Assembly (NCBI GenBank): GCA_030248065.1
Contig: JASAMV010001920.1
Coordinates: 1-64,000 of the forward strand
DNA from: Rhynchonema sp. JSB1_4
Taxonomy: Eukaryota > Nematoda > Chromadorea > Monhysterida > Xyalidae
Reading direction: 5' to 3'
DNA length: 64,000 bases
Shown here: positions 15,401 through 26,985 of the stretch, piece by piece
Layout of the letters: every line of letters begins with the position of its first letter
Numbering within the stretch: position 1 is the stretch's first letter
The notes under the pieces: model-generated
The model's input: only the letters and a program-made list of their open reading frames with translations
Database searches by the model: none
What the model was told of the DNA's origin: nothing
Made by a program: the position numbers and the translations under genes

Positions 15401-15967
15401 TGTTTCATGGGTATGGCATAGATTTTGGGAACGCTTTGTGTAGGGATTGAGCCGCAGAACTGTTTGAATTTCGAATGCAAATATTTGTACTTTAGTCTGG
15501 AAAGGGACAACCTCTAGATGAACGAGCTGGTTTTCCTAAGGCCCCAAGGTATGTAGGCCCCAAAGGACTCAAGTGTGATATTATCATCAAACAGAATCCG
15601 TGGGGAAAATCTTACCGAAATAAAGAGCCATGCGGTTCACAACCCGGGGAAGGGGGTGTTGGGCCGCAACAGGAAGACTCCGAAGTCATATTATAATTGG
15701 TTTATGTAGTCTAGATGGACCTGAATGTTGATGGGCCCAGCCAGTTCATACATGGCGTCCCTCAACGGCCGTACGCTCTTGATTGGCATCGTTCCCGTTT
15801 GACCCCAATACAGTATGGTTGTGTTGATGTGAAACATCAGCCCTCTAGTTTCGTCCACCAAGAAGTCACTGTGGCAGCGGTGCATTGAATTTCGGCTGCC
15901 GAACGTTTGTCGAGAGGAGTTGCACTTGTGGACAAATATCGGCAGGCGAACCAACGGTGTACGGTAT
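13491..15967 (-). CDS. Gene G: unrecognised multi-exon gene (six exons seen, 5' end missing)
   Basis: Minus-strand exons with matching phases: 15967-15721, 15371-15239, 15101-14961, 14835-14687, 14333-14164, 13785-13491 (stop). Together about 378 codons. The second copy at 20.8-22.6 kb supports the frame: in exon 5 the chosen frame has about four silent changes while the neighbouring frame has none. Landmarks: LDNYTMCTAFVEVVRPDHF, VCIDSGFKWPSC, NAWIWRQNGSTLITMLEAP, SAGPDIWASID, and an LMFH motif in exons 1, 5 and 6. Exon 1 begins in phase 2, so at least one upstream exon exists; a poly-C tract lies near 16030-16040. I recognise no family. It could be secreted given its cysteines, but no signal peptide is seen. 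Confidence 0.68.
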
Positions 15968-16617
15968 CTGTGGGGTACGGTAAGTAATTGATACCGTAAC
16001 CGGTATGCATTTTGCCAGCATGAGAGTAGGGTGCGGTCGGGGGGGGGGGGTTGCAAACTTGGGTTTTTGCTGTATATCTTTGCGATTAAGTTGTTTCTGC
16101 ATTTTCGACGCCTGCTCACAGGGGAACAACGTTTACGTTGGTCGAAACCACAGAATACGACCCAGGCTCAGCCTATTTTGCATTTCCCACCCCACCCCCT
16201 CCCCCGCCAATCGACACTCCCACCCGCATGCCCGCAAAGTGCGGGTAGCATATCACATGCGATGGATGAATGAAATTTGGATATGTATAATTTTCTATTT
16301 TTATTTTTATTTTTTCTAACCATATAAACCTCAGCGGCACAGGTAGCGATTCCGCATGCAGCACACTATTATTGAAAGTTGGACAACTATAAGCTTTCAG
16401 ACTGTACATATTGGCGTGCATGTGATTGCCAAGTGGAAAAACAAACCTGGCTGTAAATAGTTGTGTGAACAGCAGCATCACATGATCAGTTGCAATGGTT
16501 TCTCGCTCTAATGCGACACTGTCATTGAAATGCGATCGTTGTTCTGGCGACTCGCGGAACTTCTGGTAAACAATTTTCTTTCCAATTTCCAGCAAAATAT
16601 AACAGTTTGACAACGAC

Positions 16618-19600
16618 CTAGTTTTCAATCTTGGTCATGGTCTGACGGTCTTTGAAAAGTGCGCACGTGAACACGTTTTGAAGTGTGGAAAATAACAGTG
16701 GCTGAAAAAACAGTAGCGCCAGCTGTTTTTCAGTCGGCTCATATTGGATATTAGGCTTAGGCCTAGGCCTTGCCTTAGGCACGTCTCCACAATTAGTGAT
16801 CTCTCTCTCTGTGTAGGCCGCGGTTTTTGCCCCGGTGCTGTTTTTCCACCCCGTTATTTTGTTCGCCACATATAGCCGAAAGCCACGTCACGAAACCACA
16901 TACAAATCATACATTTGTCAACGTTCAAGAACGCCGTCTATTTTTTGATTTTTTGCGTCACGCTGTCAGTGTGTGTGATTTCCCGCGGGTTCACCTGACA
17001 GTTGGAAATTCATGCGCGAAAACCGGTTCAACAACATTACACGCTTGCCTGCACAGTCCAGACGCACGTGGCGCGCCGCTTCAATCCACGGCGTGGCGTG
17101 CGTTGCTGCGACGGATGATGCAGCGCCGCACCGAGTTGCCACGCGATCAGGTGATGTTTAGGAGCCGATTGCGCATCATCATCCGCAGCCGCCACCAAAT
17201 GTTTCGAATCAACCAGCATTGACATCAACTGGTGAACCATCTCGATTCGACCAACTCTGATGCGACGGTCGGTACTGAGCTGAGCTGGAATGAAAGAATA
17301 TTTTTGTACCGTTGGCGTGTTGAAAGCGTCAGAGCAAAATCAGTCTTGTTGACCGACTCCAGTGGAAAGGAGTGCCGAATATATGTAGTCACCCAAAGAA
17401 CATCACGCAACCGCGCCGCGTCAAACGAACCCTTTGCTGCATTCTTGCTATTCAACTCGCATGGATTGAATAGAAAGTCGAGACGCGCTTGAACTGGCGG
17501 CAAACTGTAGGCTTGAACTTCGAAAAAGCACTCCACCACCAGACAGAGCCGATTAGGGGCGTTTTCGATGAAGCTGTGAATAGTGATAGTGTGGCAAGAA
17601 TAAACTTTTTTTCGAGAACGACCCAGAAAACCTCTAACCGACCGCGGTTCCGGGACCGCTTCCCTGGCAGCCTCATAGATCGACAGAATGTACTTTTCGT
17701 CGTCACGCACAGCCTCCAGTCTTTCCGCCTCGCGTTTCAGACCATCCAAAACTGCACGCGAATAATCATTAGGTCGACGATTGAGATGCGCGAACATTTT
17801 GGCGATTTTGGCGCGCAATTTGAGAATTGATCGTTGCGTGTCGTTCAAAGACTGTTCTCTACATTCGATCAGACGGTTCAATAGATGAAGATCTTGGGGG
17901 ACAGCAGTCGCGTCGTACTGAGGTTCCGGAAAGTCGGCGATGATGTTCCGTGCCTCGACGCGGTAGCGCAACACGCGCAGGATGAAAAATGGTTGGAGTG
18001 AAAATGCATGATCGATGCGCGCTGTGCAATGCTTGGGCGCGAAATAGCAGTCTGGAAGCATTTGCAATTGAAGAATTTTTTATCTAAAATTCGAAAAGCA
18101 ACGAAAAACAACATCAGGTTGCGACCGTCAATCGCACAAGAACCAAACCTCTGACTATGGTTTCGCCGTCGAAAACTTCCAGTCGGTATCCCGAATTATT
18201 TGAAAGTTTGTCGACGCACTGAAATATGTTCAAAAGATTGGAGAGACGCCGAAAATAATAGGTAGAATAAATAATCAATGCTCATTGAAATACAGAGTGA
18301 CGCTTACCATTACGGCCAAATTCAAAATTGACGGCGTGTGCTGGCCGTTCATTATATCCTGCAAGTGAAACAGTGAACTCAAACTAAGAATGTCAACTTA
18401 GGGCGGACTTAGGTTGAACACGGAAACCGGAACACGGAAATATTTCCGTACTTTCTGTTCCGTGACGAAATTTCAAAATCACGGAACACGGAAATAACCC
18501 AGGCATGCAAACGATGCTTCGAGTGATGATGACAAATGCCAGCGTGCTGACGTCAAAAGTTTGTGTGTTTGACGCGAACAGCAATAGTGTCCAAGGAAAT
18601 ATTTCCATGCTCCGTGAAAAAAAAATCACGGAACACGGAAATGAGTGAAAAAATTTGTATGGGAATTAATTCCGAGTTCCGGTTTCCGTGTTTAACCTAA
18701 CCTAATTCCGCCGTAAGACACCTCGGGGCTTTGTATCTGGGAGTTCAGATTTCAAAAAAAAAAATCCCGAGCCATTCCCCCAATGTCGAAACATTATTAA
18801 GGATTACTGAACCTGAAATTGTCCATGCATAGAGGCTTATTTGGATACGAACCTTTCGGCAAACAAAGTTTTTCTCTAAAACCTAAAAACATTGCATTAA
18901 GATAGTTGGCATGTCAGCAAAATACACCTGTCAGCAAACTTTGTCAGCTAGAATTTTCGATAAGGCTTCCAAATGCGATGTATATGGTGGGGACTCATTT
19001 TCAGACGTACAAGCCTATGCCTAGGCCTAAGATAAGTAGGGGAAGTGCAAAAAGAAAGACAAAGCCTGCATTACATTTCTCTTCCGTTCATTTTTTCACT
19101 CTTGTCAGCGAAACCTATCCAGACGTGTTACTGACAAAGTTTGCCGACATGCCAGTTACCACTAGCGGATTTAGGGGGTCACAGGGGCCTAGGCCCCCTT
19201 TGGTCATTTTGGAGAAAAGAGGGACAAAGGACCACAAAATCGCAGGATTTCACTATAATACACTTCAAAAGTCCAAAAATCGCGCCATTCGCTAGTCAGA
19301 TACACCCATATCATTGAAATTTGGCCGTCGCGCGGCGTGCAAAAACTGCAAAAATTTCGCGCTCTTCGCGCGCATGCTCATAATTATATACATAGTTTGG
19401 TATTTAGCTTAAAATCGCCCAATTATAAACAAGCACTGGATAAAAACGATTTTTTAAAAATCAAACATGCACTAGATAAAAAGGAATTTTGGAATTTGGC
19501 CCCCCTTGGCCGAAAGCCACTGCCAGTTGCTGCCGTTACCTTGAGTATGCCGGGCTGAAACGATGGCTGGTCGTTACCGAGCAGCATATCGCGTAAGTGG

Positions 19601-19701
19601 GATCTCAAAGGCTCGGACATTTGTTGTTGAAGTTTGCGACATTCCGCCAGCGGATCGGCGAATGAATGCTGCGCAGACGGCAAACGCGCAATATGGTTCA
19701 T
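16618..19701 (-). CDS. Gene E: multi-exon gene, start possibly like RPA70 N-terminal domain
   Basis: Proposed exons: 19701-19540 (ATG, 54 codons), 18358-18308, 18218-18149, 18051-17632, a fifth starting at 17493 whose 3' end I cannot fix, 17284-17049, 16701-16618 (stop). Phases agree except at the fifth-sixth junction, where no donor restores frame convincingly; a frameshift there would make it a pseudogene. Exons 1-4 read LRSHLRDMLLG, DIMNGQHTPSILNLAVM, SGYRLEVFDGE and FFILRVLRYRVEARNII, a succession reminiscent of the RPA70 N-terminal OB fold (G-x-P-x-LQ, YRL-x-DG). This is a resemblance from memory, not a match. Residues after that look helical and charged (LRAKIAKMF, GLKREAERLEAV). Exon 6 ends at a GC donor. 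Fragments of it are duplicated at 29.1-30.1 kb. Confidence 0.45.
18401..18716. mobile_element. Foldback element, FB-2 copy, in gene E intron 1
   Basis: Left end AGGGCGGACTTAGGTTGAAC, right end its diverged complement; arms of ACGGAACACGGAAAT motif; core GATGATGACAAATGCCAGCG in the middle. Confidence 0.75.
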
Positions 19702-19794
19702 GATGCTGCGTGTGAATCAGGATAAATTTACTGAAACGCCACTGCGATGATCCGCAGTGTTGTTAAAAAGTGGCGAATCATACATATACATATA

Positions 19795-19915
19795 GTTCCG
19801 GGTGCAATTCTAGGCTGAAAGTTGAAGTCGCGTGCACGCGACTTCCTAGTACTAAACATAGGCAGCGCACGCCAGCGCACGCGACTTCAACTTTCAGCCT
19901 GGAATTGCACCCGGT
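19795..19915. mobile_element. Palindromic MITE
   Basis: Inverted arms of about 50 bp beginning CCGGGTGCAATTC and containing GTTGAAGTCGCGTGC, with a loop of about 30 bp. It lies just upstream of gene E's proposed start. No relative elsewhere in the window. Confidence 0.72.
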
Positions 19916-19961
19916 ACTGAACATGTTTTGCAGCTGACAAGTTGTACTTTTGTGATGCGAG

Positions 19962-20451
19962 CAGGGTTGGGCATAAAAAAACCAAGGCGTTTTTTCTTTA
20001 AAAAAACGACGTTTCTATAAAAAAACGCCTTGGTCGTTTTTCGTTTTTTTAAATCCTGAATTTCCTTGATTTTCCCTGATTTTTCAGGGAAAGTACTCTG
20101 ATTATCAAGGAAAATAAATTTTTTGTCCCATTTTTTTCAAAAAATTTTCGACCAATTTTTACTTTTGTCTAGAAACGTCGATATACGAAGTTTGACTTTC
20201 AATGATGACCCCGACCAAAGTTGGTCCCATAATGCGGGTCTGATGTGGGATCTTAACAACTCGCTAGAAAAGGGTTGAAACCCGTTTATTTTGCCTCAGA
20301 ACACATAGAATTACTTCATTTAACCACGTTTTCTTCCCAACATGAGGGTTTTCCAATTTTTTTGGGGGCATATTTTGGTCATCTGGGCGTTTAAAAAAAC
20401 GTTTTTTTAAAAAAACGATTTTTGAAAAAAAACGTTTTTTGCCCAACCCTG
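19962..20451. mobile_element. Non-autonomous hAT-like element, 490 bp
   Basis: Ends CAGGGTTGGGC and GCCCAACCCTG, flanked by an exact 8-bp target duplication GATGCGAG (19954-19961 and 20452-20459). CAGGG-type ends with 8-bp duplications are typical of hAT elements. Inside are runs of AAAAAACG and its complement, and a TTGATTTTCCTTGAT-like centre shared with the elements at 40435 and 47930. No transposase. Confidence 0.85.
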
Positions 20452-20810
20452 GATGCGAGACGGTCTGTGAGGTGCTGGCTGGCTGAGAGGCCAACGGTTT
20501 GATTTGGTTCGTGCAAGATTGTGTTGGTGGTGTCTGTGTAATGGCTCCTAAAAAGAAAGCAGTCAATATTTTTTGCGGGGTGCAGAATGCACAAATTTGG
20601 CGAGCCTGCATTGGTATTGATACACGCTTGGTGTTGCTTTTGCATTTTGGCTACAGCACACAGAAAAACCAGTTTTGCAACGCAACAACTGTGCTGTCTT
20701 CAATATGCAGTATTGAGAACATGTTTTGTCGGGTGTTTCGCGCCCACAAAAAAGCAAAAACAACACTAAACGATGTTATCTTGTTACATACGATATTATG
20801 TTATGTTAAA

Positions 20811-22620
20811 AGTTATCTCTAATGAATCTGAAATATAAACATATTATCAAGTTGCGATACTTTGGACGAATTTCATCCGGTTTTATTCTATTTGACCCTT
20901 TGTTTGTATGGGCAGAGGACACTTTCTATACTTGATTCAGACGAAGTGAAAAACTTCGATTTTGTGCGTGTTTTTAGGCTTTTCCATCCGGTTTTATTTT
21001 TGATGCGGTTATAATTTTCGGCGATGTCGATGCCCGTACTTTTGTGGTGGAAGTGAGAGAATGGTGTGGTGTCTGTACTGATGTGACAGTTACTGGTTTA
21101 ATCGTGTTGGTTGAGAATGAGAACGATTTGTGAGTGAATGTCCCAATAAATGCTGGAGGCACTGTTGAAATACTGTATGACACTTCATTCAACATCAATA
21201 GGTATCTCAACTCGTCAGAAACAATGGCTAAAAAGAGCATAAAACAAAACAAAAACAAGCAAAACCAATAATACATGTGGGTACCCCGATGTCACCACAG
21301 CAGAGTACATACATATGTACCATGTACCAGTCACCGTGTCTGCGTGGCGTAATTATTGGTAATGGTATATCCTATAAACTATTGCGTACGCAAGAAATCC
21401 AATCTCTATCGCTTCACGTCTGGTGAAATCTGGTCCAAGGGCTTCGAAATATCACATTTGAGCACGGCGCCGCACAACAGGCCACCGTGAAACATCGGCA
21501 CGGCTTTCATAACGAGCACAGCGCCTTTGTGCAGCCAGATTCGATCAAGTTGCACTCGGTCAAGAACAGAGTCAGGTACAGGGTGGTTGGTTTGGTCGAC
21601 AAAACAAAGTCCGAAATGTTTGCGATGAGACAGGTGGTGTCGAGACACAAACGCATCCAACGATGGTTGCAAGTCAATGGAAGCCCAGATATCGGGGCCG
21701 GCACTGAAGTGGGTGGAACATTGCCAAAGTTAACTGCGAAGTTTTTCATATGTTGTTGTGTGTCTTTGAGAGACGAACACAATCACAATACACGTCTTGT
21801 GACAACCGGTTCCTATCTCTCTTATTGTTGTTTTTAGCCCTGAGGAGGATACTATTAAGTATCGAAAATTCGGCAATATATTCCATGTTGTGATTTGGTG
21901 CTGTTGGTCTCTCAAAGACACACAACAACATGATTGCATTACGGCACTGCCATCCGGGCAACGTCAAAGTTTTTTCATATCTTGAGTTTGTAATCGAAAT
22001 CCGATTTTTAGTTTGTCAAGAACGCTTTCTCCCAACGTTGGGAAATGTTACAAATATTCAAAAAAACGAAATTATTAGTCAACAAATCATAAGTGCGCAA
22101 TACCTAGATCGCATCGGGTCCTTCGTCCAGCTGCATCTTCGCAACAGCCATACATCGCGCGCACGCCCGTGAAACAACAACATTCGTTTGTAGGAGCCGA
22201 GCAACACCGGTGGCCAGGGCATACCAATTGGCGTTGTAGCTTGCAACAGAGTGTGGTACATTATGGACACTATCTGCAAAATCATGACATGTGCTAAAGT
22301 TTTCTGTTTCTGTGGGACCGGCCTTGCCGTGGTCACGTGAGTTTTCGAATTACGAATATTTCGAAACGTTACCAATGCCACTATATTTTCGCCCATGCTC
22401 GCTATTAATTGATCTACAGTCCTAGAACGAATGACTGCTACGATGGTCAAAAATTCTTTTACGCTGGTAGAAAATAGGGCGCATGGCGCCATAAAGTGAT
22501 CGGGACGGACAACTTCGGCGAACGACGTACACGTCGTATAGTTGTCCGACGCGCCATCATTGCCTCGCGAGCGTACCTGCGATTGCATAAGGATTTTGTG
22601 TCATGTTTCATTGTATGTAT
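20811..22620 (-). pseudogene. Gene G': truncated copy of gene G with the A 3' end
   Basis: Copy of the 12.9-15.4 kb block. Exon 2' (about 22577-22485) reads SDNYTTCTSFAEVVRPDHF, then breaks at GCGCCATGCGC into the intron before exon 5. Exons 3 and 4 (about 750 bp of source) are absent. Exon 5' (about 22263-22094) and exon 6' (21701-21406, stop present) remain open, with the HHLSH versus RLSH difference a whole codon. A palindromic element with TGTGTCTTTGAGAGACGAAC ends sits at about 21750-21965. Loss of two exons argues for a pseudogene, although the open frames say it is young or was under selection until recently. Confidence 0.65.
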
Positions 22621-23848
22621 AGATTTGGGAACATTTTGTGGGGATATTGGGCCACAGGACTATGTTTGAATTTCGAATGCATATGTGCTTACAAATGAAA
22701 CCAAAAGCAATAACGACGCGTGCGATAGCAAAATGGTCCACTATGTTTTGGAACAAGGGTGAAAGTATAAATGGCCTAGCGTGACTCTTCATCATCGCGT
22801 TAGTGACACATGACATTAGGTGCATCTACATACGCACTTTGATGTCCGAGTGCATGCTTCGTTTATGTTGCCGGAACCCAGGAAACGATAGGGTATTGGT
22901 CGCACCCCTGGGGCTTGTTTGGGACATGCGACTGTTTTGCGATTTTGAAACGAAAAAAATTAATATCCTAAATAAGCCCCTGCGGGTTCTGCGGAAAGCT
23001 TCCAAATAGGCCCAGAAATGTGTTGAAAAACATCATGAACACTTTTGTACAAAATAAGCCCCCTGGGGGCTTATTCGGAAACTGTCCAAATAAGCACCAC
23101 TGTACTGTATGTCAACTTTGCGGGCAAATCCGCTGGCATGGACATGGACCTATGCTGTCCAAGACCAACAGATTGTTTATGTCTCATCACACATCGAACA
23201 TTTGAACAGCCGTTGATCAGAGTGAATGAGTGCATGAGCACGCAGTGTCGGTTGGTTTTGAACGACTTCGACCATTGAACACATTTGCGTGGCTTGGCTG
23301 CTTCGCATTTGTGTTGCATGTTCGCCTGCTCACTGACAGACGCATGCTCGACACCGCCCTGGGACTCATCTCTTTATTTTTCAAAAATTTTTTTGTGAAT
23401 TCTGTATCAAAATGTATTGTTTCTGCCATGTCAATACGTTGGCTCGTATTCTCCCATTGATTGTCAAATGAACGGCTGTTTCATTCGTGCAAAGGTGCTG
23501 GCCAAACAATCGGTTTTGCAAACGTTTGGTGCATTTTATTTTTTGCAAAAGTATGCTGCGAAATTCTGATCATCATGGGTGAACGTCAAAACATCGCCAG
23601 GGCAAACTGATGTTTCAAGTGAAGTTTTTCATCTCAAGCTATAGAGAGCTTTCTGTTACGTCATTTTGCCAAGAATCAGCCACCGAAAAGGGCTAAATTT
23701 GAAAGTAGAGCAATTGAATTTCAAATAACCCGTTTTTCTCGAAAACTTTTTTGGTACTTGGTCACTTTTTTCACGATACCCTCGAAGTGCTCGGCAACAA
23801 ACGATCGCGAGACAACTCCCGTTTGTCGGAGTAACCATCCCCCACATA

Positions 23849-25225
23849 CAGATCCCCCAACAAGTAGCGTCCCAGTGCGCAGGATTTTTTCGGCCTACCG
23901 CGGTTGACTGCAGTCAACCGCAAGCCCACCGGATTGCTATCTTTAACACGCAAGGTATAGGCGACAGCGACCCACCGGGGGCTACCGCCTGCTACCGCAG
24001 TCGACTGCGGTGGACTGCGGTGGGGCGCGGTGACTGCGCACTACCGCGCTCCCTTGGCTTGCTCGCTTTTTGTTTTTTTGATCGTACTTGCTGCTATTTA
24101 CTTGCTTTTGAGCTCCATTCAGCTCGGTCTGGTTTGTGTTTTAAAAGTCACGAAGTAAAAATATGCTACACTAAATTTTGTTTATGCAATAGTACGAAAT
24201 TGAGGCTTACTACTCATAATTAAACGACTTTTGATTAGAAAGAACAAGCTATCCGTTATCACATAAGATTATTATTACATACAAGTTTCACGCTCGCGCT
24301 ATGACTCAAGATTATTACATACCAATTTCAATTTCGCTATCACACCAGACTATTATTACATGCAAGTTTCACGTCCGCTATCACAACACAACAACCCAAT
24401 TATTTATCGGTTGGAACACCGCCGCTGGCAATGACCTTGGGCAGCATCTTGTTCATATGACCGACAAAGCGACGACACAGCTGAGGGGTCATCTTCTTGG
24501 CCCAGAAACGGTATTATTGTGATCACGAGCGATGTGTGCAAAATGCGCAAGTTCCATTAAAATGACAAGCGGTTCCGCAGCGCGCAATGCACGCAGAGAT
24601 TGACCTTAGTTTCGCTGTTTTTTTGACATGTGATTATGCGAAATTATGAGATTCTTCTTGCATGTCTCATAATATTTGTTCTGTCACTGAAATTCGTGTC
24701 TCATCTAATTTCCTGTGAATGGTTTTGCCACTTTATATTTCAGAAAATGGTTCAGTATATTGTCTGTATCTTGGACTGCTGTTTTATCCACATTTGCACG
24801 TGTCTTTTACAGCCAACCAACATGCATATTTTGATTTTCGTTCTTAATAAGTAAAGTTTGAGAACAAAAAATGCTGCGGTTATCATTCCACGTTCGATGA
24901 GTTGCAATACCCGTATCTGCGACTTTTGAAACACAAACCAAACCGAGCTGAATGGAGCTCAAAAGCAAGTAAATAGCAGCAAGTACGATAAAAAAAATAA
25001 ACAAAAAGCGAGCAAGCCAAGGGAGCGCGGTAGTGCGCAGTCACCGCGCCCCACCGCAGTCCACCGCAGTCGACTGCGGTAGCAGGCGGTAGCCCCCGGT
25101 GGGTCGCTGTCGCCTATAACTTGCGTGTTAAAGATAGCAATCCGGTGGGCTTGCGGTTGACTGCAGTCAACCGCGGTAGGCCGAAAAAATCCTGCGCACT
25201 GGGACGCTACTTGTTGTGGGATCTG
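23849..25225. mobile_element. Tc1/mariner-type element, decayed
   Basis: Ends CAGATCCC and GGGATCTG with about 300-bp inverted repeats. Comparison with copy III, which has the empty site (ccacaTAcatatgc), shows a TA target duplication, the Tc1/mariner signature. The inner arms repeat GACTGCGGTGG-like units. A minus-strand remnant ending at about 24400 reads CRRFVGHMNKMLPKVIASGG, like the C-terminal helix of Tc1/mariner transposases (SMPRR-x-VI-x-GGPT). No intact transposase remains, so it cannot move itself. Confidence 0.8.
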
Positions 25226-25326
25226 TACATATGCTGGAAGCTCGAATGTCGACAACCTAATCGCATATTCGAAGTTTGTGAGCAAAACAAAAGTTTGAAT
25301 ACAAGGCCAGCATTTGAATCGGCTAG

Positions 25327-25334
25327 TATTTAAA
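25327..25334 (+). promoter_or_regulatory. Possible TATA-like box upstream of gene C
   Basis: TATTTAAA, followed about 25 bases later by GTATTCGCAGCGCGCAAC. A related block (GTATTCACAGCGCAAC) lies near 8531, upstream of gene A, and the identical block lies at 32028 for gene B. Conservation across otherwise diverged flanks suggests a promoter, but it is about 700 bp before the ATG. Confidence 0.22.
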
Positions 25335-26033
25335 TCAAAGCCAGGTATTCGCAGCGCGCAACACCAACAACAACAACAACGTAAGTGCCCATCCGACAAT
25401 GTAACATCGCTGCTTCTCAGCAACATCACGAAGTGCATTTGAAGGTGCTTACAAATAAGCAATGGCAAGTGTATGCACGTTGCTGGCATCATGATCGGGT
25501 CGGGATCGGTCGAGAGGTGCAAAATGGGTTGGAACATATCTTACGATTTCGTTCTGTGCAAGAAACTTTTGCACTGGTCGCAAAATCACAGAAAGAACAC
25601 GAAGTCGCAAGATATGGTCCAACCCATTTTGCACCCCCGCCCATATCCGACCCGACCACGCCATGGCAAAGTGAAGCGAAGTGCATACAGGCCAACGCTT
25701 ATGATGGAGTACATGCCAACGTTTCCAAAAAAACCACGGGGTTCTGTTCGGGGGGGACGGGGTAGGCACGACTAAAAGAGTGTCTTAAGTGCCATAAAAT
25801 CTGCCACCGCCTCTGCTGAATAACACACCGGTTAATGAGCGTTTGAAATCCACCGACCGCCTCCAAAGCCCAATATCGACGCGCCGCAAAGTGCATTTGA
25901 GATACACGAAAGTTGTATTTTTACATCTGAGCCAAGCATATTATAGCCAAGTTTAGTTGAGCTGCAGCGACAAAGATTTCGAATCACTTGCGAATAAAAT
26001 TCACTTGTGCACAAGCCGAAATCCATTGAAATA

Positions 26034-26609
26034 ATGGGCGGCCGATTTGGTTCATTCGTTGTGCTCGCCGTGAGTGAGGTTTCACTGTCCCAAGAAATCT
26101 ATACTGCTAAAACAGGAAGACGTATGTCTGTGTGTGGCCCCCTCCCTCGGAAGGGCGGACGGGTCAATTTTGACGGGCGGCGCTGTGGGCAGGCCGTAGA
26201 CACGGGTCCCGACTAGTATGTATAAAAATTAGTAAAATCTTACCATTGTCTTGACAGATGCTGGTTGTTGGGGCACAGTTTGTGGCCGCTCCAAGCAACC
26301 CCGTTTGGAAAGACTGTCACGGCACGCAATACCTTGCCGCCAGCAGCAGCGAGGCGTGTCCGCCCGAATCTCAAACCAAGGGAAAAGGTGACAGCTAAAT
26401 AGTTATTTTATTTTAATTAATTTATTCAACTAAAAGGTCGTTTATTTAATGTTGCGAAAATGTAAAATTGTTCGTTAAATGTTGAATTGCTTAGTTCGTT
26501 GCATGTTTTATAGAAGTCGTCTGCCCGAATGACGACAAAATATGGAACGCCAATCAATACGCTGGCACCTTCAAACCGCAAAGCGAGAAGGTCGAAATGT
26601 ATTGCTCCG
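26034..26609 (+). pseudogene. Gene C: exons 1-3 only of an A/B-type gene
   Basis: Exons 26034-26069, 26258-26387 and 26514-26609 are essentially identical to gene B exons 1-3, with signal peptide MGGRFGSFVVLA plus MLVVGAQFVAA, splice sites and phases preserved. The rest of the gene is missing: homology to copy III stops at about 26897, in intron 3, where an A/C-rich joint leads into an inverted copy. A transcript could still produce a short secreted peptide of about 87 residues with four of the eight cysteines if it found a terminal exon. I treat it as a truncated duplicate. Confidence 0.75.
26098..26216 (+). mobile_element. Mini-Helitron in intron 1 of gene C
   Basis: Begins TCTATACTGCTAAAACAGG after an A and ends GGTCCCGACTAG before a T, the Helitron pattern (5' TC, 3' CTAG, insertion between A and T). 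Only 119 bp; a relative of 1.3 kb is at 61146-62441. Confidence 0.75.
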
Positions 26610-26897
26610 GTGCGTGACATTTGAAACGAATCCGTTCTCTTTTGCATCAATCAGACAGCTGTTTTTAACGATTCTTTTTTGTTTCGCGTTCCACAAAGCG
26701 AATGTCAACTTACACTTGTGTGCTACAATGACTATATGAGAATCCATCCCCATATTTTTCCTACATCGGCAAGGAGGATTTCTGGCGATTTTTTCAAATT
26801 GAATCAGGTTTTGACAAGGATTTATTTTCTCTTTCTTTTCCCGCTTTATTTATTGGGAGTGATCAACGTGTGTGTGTGTGCTGTAATCGATTTCACA

Positions 26898-26985
26898 CAA
26901 CAACCCAACCCAAAAACATAAAAACAAAACCACACCCCCCACACACCATTAACAAAAAATAAAAAAAAACCCACCCCCCCACTCA
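26898..26985. other. A/C-rich junction between inverted copies
   Basis: About 88 bp of low-complexity AACCC/AAAAC sequence joining copy I to the inverted copy II. It matches neither copy. It is either a filler made at the rearrangement or an assembly joint. Confidence 0.7.

Larger units (their letters stand above)
22695..26897. repeat. Segmental duplication copy I (direct)
   Basis: First of three copies of the same segment. It is collinear with 30394-33608 but carries a 1.4-kb Tc1/mariner-like insertion at 23849-25225, which copy III lacks. It ends abruptly inside intron 3 of gene C, at the point where copy III continues into gene B. It also contains a GTGCAAAATGGGTTGG palindrome (25518-25639) and a repeat with AATAAGCCCC arms (about 22970-23110). 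Confidence 0.88.

Noticed and set aside
17285..17310. A 25-base intron in gene E
   Set aside because: The GT...AG pair exists, but the phase it gives leads to a stop and so short an intron is not expected in animals; the boundary is left open.
17225..18067. Single 280-aa minus-strand gene
   Set aside because: Splice sites and the duplicated copy show that it spans several exons of gene E, with an intron read through in the middle.
22079..22588. Single 169-aa minus-strand protein
   Set aside because: It fuses exon 2' and exon 5' of the gene G copy through intron and deletion joint; better explained as a truncated pseudogene.
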